Source: Litorivivens sp047622145 (GTDB lineage: Bacteria > Pseudomonadota > Gammaproteobacteria > Pseudomonadales > Spongiibacteraceae). Taken from it: a DNA stretch of 6,695 bases. Made by a program: the position numbers and the translations under genes. Positions 5,996 to 6,695 of the stretch are shown here, piece by piece. Location: NCBI GenBank assembly GCA_047622145.1, contig JBLHMO010000159.1, positions 1 to 6,695 on the forward strand. Direction: 5' to 3'. Below the pieces are notes generated by a model, which was not told where the DNA came from, did not search any database, and saw nothing but the letters and a program-made list of their open reading frames with translations. The stretch's first letter is position 1. Each line of letters opens with the position of its first letter.

Positions 5996-6695
5996 ATGAG
6001 TCAAACACAGCCGGAGTCGGGCCTGCAGTTGCGGTCACTGGTTACTGAAGACGGACATCTGAAGCTTTTGTTACAAGAAGCGCCAGTGCCAGAGCCGGGC
6101 GATGACGAAGTGGTGGTGAGAATTGAAGCGACACCGCTGAACCCTTCCGATCAGGCAACCCTCATTTCTCCTGCGGACGTATCCAGCGGCATAACCACCG
6201 GCAGCGGCGCCGATACTGTCTATACCGCCCAATTGCGAGCGGGCTTAGAAAACCTGGTAAAACCGCGTGTTGGCAAACCCTTGGCAATGGGCAATGAAGG
6301 CGCCGGCACGGTCATCATGGCCGGCTCTAGTAAAGCAGCCCAAGCCCTGCTCGGTAAAACCGTTGCCGTTATGGATGGCGCGCTGTATTGCCAGTATCGC
6401 AAAGTACATATTTCGCAATGCATAGCGCTCAATGAAGGCACAACAGCGCGGCAAGGCGCCTCCTGCTTTGTAAACCCCTTAACCGCACTGGGCTTTGTGG
6501 AAACCATGCGGGCCGACGGCTGTAAGGCGCTTATCCATACCGCCGCCGCATCCAACTTGGGCCAAATGCTGAATCGCATCTGCCTGAATGACGGTATTGA
6601 CCTGATCAATATTGTTCGCAAACCCGAGCAGGTCGAGCTACTGAAATCACAGGGCGCTAAGTACGTGCTCAATTCCAGCGACGACAATTTTCGCA
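5996..6695 (+). CDS. Medium-chain NAD(P)H-dependent dehydrogenase/reductase, N-terminal 233 aa (cut by window edge)
   Basis: The frame is open to the right edge with no stop. The ATG at 5996-5998 has a strong AAGGAG (5984-5989) 6 bases upstream; an in-frame ATG at 5981 would place its own start before that signal. The protein is a medium-chain dehydrogenase/reductase. The GroES-like part contains EVVVRIEATPLNPSD (38-52) and MGNEGAGTV (98-106), and the nucleotide-binding fold begins with ALIHTAAASNLGQM (178-191), followed by INIVRKPEQVELLKSQGAKYVL (204-225). The AAAS..G loop and VRK segment recall enoyl-CoA reductase (MECR/ETR) and quinone-oxidoreductase relatives, and an arginine after the second strand suggests NADPH preference. 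No four-cysteine structural zinc loop is visible, so zinc is unlikely despite names such as 'zinc-binding dehydrogenase'. The substrate is unknown, perhaps an activated alkene, quinone or enoyl thioester. Acting beside yghU suggests detoxification, by inference. Confidence 0.88.
   Translation, partial: MSQTQPESGLQLRSLVTEDGHLKLLLQEAPVPEPGDDEVVVRIEATPLNPSDQATLISPADVSSGITTGSGADTVYTAQLRAGLENLVKPRVGKPLAMGNEGAGTVIMAGSSKAAQALLGKTVAVMDGALYCQYRKVHISQCIALNEGTTARQGASCFVNPLTALGFVETMRADGCKALIHTAAASNLGQMLNRICLNDGIDLINIVRKPEQVELLKSQGAKYVLNSSDDNFR

Noticed and set aside
6220..6687. Minus-strand 155-codon frame opposite the reductase gene
   Set aside because: The plus-strand reductase frame matches a known family throughout, while this antisense frame has low-complexity Ser/Ala/Pro composition typical of a shadow.

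Overview
The window is about 52% G+C by eye. It looks like the chromosome of a free-living gammaproteobacterium, possibly marine. The main grounds are a close match, recalled from memory, between one protein and Escherichia coli YghU, and an exported catalase-peroxidase of proteobacterial type. The genus cannot be fixed from the sequence. No mobile element, CRISPR array, tRNA or rRNA was seen. There are five well-supported protein genes and one small fragment at the left edge.

Left part (1-1138), minus strand: a small gene for a membrane-anchored XpaC-like protein is followed, 11 bases after its stop, by the first 50 codons of a gene that runs off the left edge. That fragment resembles the N-terminus of TelA/YaaN 'toxic anion resistance' proteins. 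An XpaC-TelA pair is a known gene order, so the two calls support each other. Upstream lies a 471-base stretch with no convincing gene but a likely terminator.

Middle part (1139-4933), minus strand: a luciferase-like flavin monooxygenase gene, then a strong rho-independent terminator, then a complete katG whose product carries a Sec signal peptide and is therefore probably periplasmic. The 384 bases upstream of katG hold repeated TAGGT half-sites that could be an operator.

Right part (4934-6695): a YghU-type (nu-class) glutathione transferase or disulfide reductase gene on the minus strand, and, divergent from it on the plus strand, the first 233 codons of a medium-chain NAD(P)H-dependent reductase. 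The space between them holds a perfect 10-base inverted repeat that covers the yghU ribosome-binding site, and a further copy of the core of that repeat close to the reductase start.

Taken together, katG (peroxide removal outside the cytoplasm), yghU (glutathione-dependent peroxide and disulfide reduction inside the cell) and the divergent reductase (reduction of reactive carbonyl or enoyl compounds is plausible) make an oxidative-stress neighbourhood. I found no convincing wholly new system. The best leads are the yghU leader structure, the lone cysteine pair in the exported KatG, and the small ORF coupled to the monooxygenase gene.
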